DNA of 7,542 nt from Pseudomonadota bacterium (lineage in GTDB: Bacteria; Myxococcota_A; Polyangia; Polyangiales; Polyangiaceae). This document shows, piece by piece, positions 5,867 through 7,542 of the stretch. The stretch covers positions 1 through 7,542 of the forward strand of contig JAEWOQ010000536.1 in the NCBI GenBank assembly GCA_023460875.1, given 5' to 3'. How positions within the stretch are numbered: the stretch's first letter is position 1; every line of letters begins with the position of its first letter. Made by a program: the position numbers and the translations under genes. The notes under the pieces were generated by a model. The model was given only the letters and a program-made list of their open reading frames with translations. It was not told the DNA's origin and did no database searches.

Positions 5867-6550
5867 ATGAGCGCACCACTCGAGCTCGGGCCCCCCAGCC
5901 CCACCTGGCGGGGCCCCTGGGCGTTGGCCCGGCTGGTCACCCGCGGTGGCTCGCAGCGCCGCGCGTTCCGCAGCGCCCTGTGGAGCGGGGCCTCCCTCGC
6001 CCTCCTCTCGACCCCACTGATCGCCGTGTTGGCGCGCACCAGCGCGGCGGACGCGACGGACATCCTCGCCATCCGGGTGCTCGCCTACGCCTCCTGGCTC
6101 ATCGGAGGCTTCGGCGCATGGGCGTTCTTCGGCCCGGGCGCGGTCAGCCCGATGGCGGACACCCTCGCCCGCGAGCGGGGGTTCTCGACCAGCGACCTGG
6201 GCGTGCTGTGGAGCGTCGGGGTGGCCGTGCGGCTCGCTTTGGCGATGTTCCTGATCACGCTGCTGCCCCTGGGCATGAGCGTCGCCCTCAGCCCCAGCAC
6301 CTCTCTCCTCCTGTCCCGCGCCCTGCTGCTGCCCGCGGTGGCCGCCTACGCGACGCTGCTGGGCGGGGTGCTGGCGGCCCTCGGCTCGCTGGCGCGGCAG
6401 CTCACGCCGGGTCACCCGCGCGCCACCCTCGCCCTCCTGGTGCTCCTGCCCTACTTCGCCAGCTTCTGGTTCTCCGCGATCCCCAGCGTGCCGGGGGTCT
6501 TCGGGTGGCTGCTGGACGGGCTCATCGCCTTGGGGGGCTGGCTCCAATGA
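5867..6550 (+). CDS. Multi-pass membrane protein, ABC-2-type permease-like
   Basis: This 227-residue protein begins with a basic cytoplasmic stretch (1-38) and then has five or six hydrophobic segments, near residues 40-58, 66-92, 112-138, 143-173 and 184-226 (the last may be two helices). After the second helix comes PMADTLARERGFSTSDL, in the position where ABC-2 permeases carry an amphipathic cytoplasmic coupling segment. That arrangement, the size and the ABC-like partner in the next gene suggest the membrane half of an ABC-2-type exporter or a related complex. Sequence similarity by eye is limited and CcmB-like permeases have similar size, so the substrate is unknown. The ATG at 5867 has AGGA at 5850-5853, rather far (13 bases). 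The stop overlaps the next start as ATGA, which implies coupled translation and a stoichiometric complex. Confidence 0.78.
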   Translation: MSAPLELGPPSPTWRGPWALARLVTRGGSQRRAFRSALWSGASLALLSTPLIAVLARTSAADATDILAIRVLAYASWLIGGFGAWAFFGPGAVSPMADTLARERGFSTSDLGVLWSVGVAVRLALAMFLITLLPLGMSVALSPSTSLLLSRALLLPAVAAYATLLGGVLAALGSLARQLTPGHPRATLALLVLLPYFASFWFSAIPSVPGVFGWLLDGLIALGGWLQ

Positions 6551-7431
6551 CCGCGGCCGCGGCGACGACTACCGCCAGCGTCACCTTCCAGGGCGTGCGC
6601 CTCCGCAACGGCTACACCCTCCACACGACCCTGGAGGCGGGCGTCCACACGTTCTTCGCCGACGCCCAGGAGCCCCTCGCCCAGGCCAGCCTCGAGGAGC
6701 TCTGCGCGCTGGTGGCGGGAGTCGCCGCCCCCCGCCGAGGCACCCTGCACATCCAGGGCCACCGCCCACACCACCACCCGCCCACGCGGCGCCGCATCGC
6801 CAGTGTGTTGGGCTCGGAGCCCCAGCTGGTGGGGCCCACGGTCGAGGAGCACCTCCACCGGGTGGGCTCCCTGCTCGGTGTGGACGTCACCAACCTCGAG
6901 CCTCCCCTCGAGGCATGGCGCGGGCGCCGCGCCGAACACCTCGACCCGACGGAGCGGCGCCTGCTGGCCGCGGCGATCGCCATCGCTCAGCCCGCGCCCC
7001 TCGTCGCCGTGCTCCACGAGCCCACCCGAATCGGGCCGCCCGTGGACGAGCCTCGGATCCTCGCGCGCATCCAGAGCTGGCGAGAGGCGGGCTGCATCGT
7101 CATCTGCGCCACCACCGATCCGCGGGTCGCCGCGCGCTTGGGCACCCCGGCCTGGTCCCTGTCTCGCGCCGAGCGGGCGGAGGCGCCTCCGCCCGAGTAC
7201 CTCGTGCGGAGCAGCGGCGCCCGCGCGCTGGCAGCGCGGCTCGTGGATCATCCGACGGTCACCGGGCTCCGTTACGACGAGCTGCTCCCTCGAGACCTCT
7301 GGGTCCGGGGCGCCGACGCGGACGAGCTCGTCGATGCGATCCAAACGGCGGTGCTCGCCGAGAAGTGTGAGCTCCACGAGCTGACGCGCTTGCAACGCCA
7401 AGCTCGCCTCTCCTCCCCGGAGACACCATGA
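6547..7431 (+). CDS. Degenerate ABC ATPase homologue (putative pseudo-ATPase subunit)
   Basis: This 294-residue protein follows an ABC ATPase from end to end but lacks its catalytic residues. Residues 11-34 match the first strands, and LVAG and RRGTLHIQGHRP (56-74) match what follows Walker A. IASVLGSEPQLVGPTVEEHL (84-103) matches the Q-loop region, LDPTERRLLAAAIAIAQ (132-148) the signature helix, and LVAVLHEPT (152-160) Walker B. IVICATTDPRVAARL (184-198) matches the switch region, and 205-294 resemble the C-terminal extension of ABC-2 exporter ATPases. Walker A is absent: the only lysine in the whole protein is Lys273. LSGGQ is replaced by LDPTE, the Walker B Asp by His157 (Glu158 is kept), and the switch His by Thr190. 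The frame is intact with normal codon use, so this is not a decaying gene. It overlaps both neighbours by ATGA. A structural or regulatory role is inferred. Confidence 0.78.
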   Translation: MTAAAATTTASVTFQGVRLRNGYTLHTTLEAGVHTFFADAQEPLAQASLEELCALVAGVAAPRRGTLHIQGHRPHHHPPTRRRIASVLGSEPQLVGPTVEEHLHRVGSLLGVDVTNLEPPLEAWRGRRAEHLDPTERRLLAAAIAIAQPAPLVAVLHEPTRIGPPVDEPRILARIQSWREAGCIVICATTDPRVAARLGTPAWSLSRAERAEAPPPEYLVRSSGARALAARLVDHPTVTGLRYDELLPRDLWVRGADADELVDAIQTAVLAEKCELHELTRLQRQARLSSPETP

Positions 7432-7542
7432 GCGGCCGCTTCTTCCCCTGGGAAATCCGGGCGCTGTTCCCCCCTCGGCGCACCCTGTCTTGGCTCGCGG
7501 TGCCCCTCGCGGCGGCGGCCTTGGTCGGGCGCGCCCGCAGAG
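7428..7542 (+). CDS. Third operon gene, probable membrane protein (3' end beyond window)
   Basis: Only 38 codons are visible. The ATG at 7428 overlaps the preceding stop as ATGA and has GGAG at 7419-7422, 5 bases upstream, a good ribosome site. The visible protein starts with a short basic/aromatic stretch (FFPWEIRALFPPRRTL), followed by the hydrophobic segment LSWLAVPLAAAALVG that may begin a first membrane helix. This resembles the N-terminus of many ABC-2-type permeases, which would make it a second membrane subunit. Too little is present to be sure. Confidence 0.6.
   Translation, partial: MSGRFFPWEIRALFPPRRTLSWLAVPLAAAALVGRARR

Noticed and set aside
6451..7401. Long minus-strand open frame opposite the ABC-like gene
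   Set aside because: The plus strand shows ABC landmarks, a proper ATGA junction and good codon use. The minus frame is an Arg/Gly-rich antisense shadow.
5674..7431. One long plus-strand open frame that appears to join the ABC-like region to sequence upstream
   Set aside because: Before 6547 this frame runs through another gene (5867-6550) in the wrong phase and gives Arg/Pro/Gly-rich nonsense. Only the part from ATG 6547 looks like a protein.
1..7542. tRNA, rRNA, CRISPR array, insertion sequence or attachment site
   Set aside because: No cloverleaf, rRNA-like stretch, spaced repeat array, transposase or terminal inverted repeats were seen. The only tandem repeats are protein-coding.

Overview
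The window is GC-rich throughout, with strong G/C bias at third codon positions. It carries a PhoR/PhoB-type two-component pair, an OmpA-like lipoprotein, an ECF sigma factor with a multi-pass putative anti-sigma factor, and a Pro/Ala-rich membrane-anchored protein of unknown function. This mix suggests a Gram-negative bacterium with a large regulatory repertoire. A myxobacterium or relative (Myxococcota) is my best guess from composition and gene content. It is an inference, because no marker gene is present.

Layout from left to right. (1) 1-2217, minus strand: a PhoR-like membrane histidine kinase, cut by the window start within its ATPase domain, preceded in its operon by a PhoB/OmpR-family response regulator. 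The two reading frames touch or overlap by a few bases. (2) 2218-2511: a divergent control region holding phased direct repeats, short inverted repeats and a hairpin that would pair with the next start codon. (3) 2512-3384, plus strand: an OmpA-like lipoprotein with a long coiled coil and a peptidoglycan-binding domain. (4) 3515-4839, plus strand: an ECF sigma factor overlapping by 4 bases a six-helix NrsF/DUF1109-like protein, its probable anti-sigma factor. (5) 4913-5650, minus strand, convergent with (4): a small unknown protein with one membrane segment and a repetitive Pro/Ala tail. (6) 5651-5866: a second divergent control region, densely packed with inverted repeats. (7) 5867 to the window end, plus strand: three genes joined by ATGA overlaps. 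They are an ABC-2-like membrane protein, an ABC ATPase homologue that lacks nearly all catalytic motifs, and the first 38 codons of a third gene, possibly another membrane subunit.

Much of the window concerns the cell envelope: sensing (kinase and regulator), wall anchoring (OmpA lipoprotein), membrane-controlled transcription (sigma and anti-sigma) and an ABC-type membrane complex. The most unusual item is the apparent pseudo-ATPase at 6547-7431. It keeps the ABC fold landmarks and the typical C-terminal extension of ABC-2 exporters, but it has no Walker A lysine, no Walker B aspartate, no LSGGQ and no switch histidine. I found no rRNA, tRNA, CRISPR array or insertion sequence.
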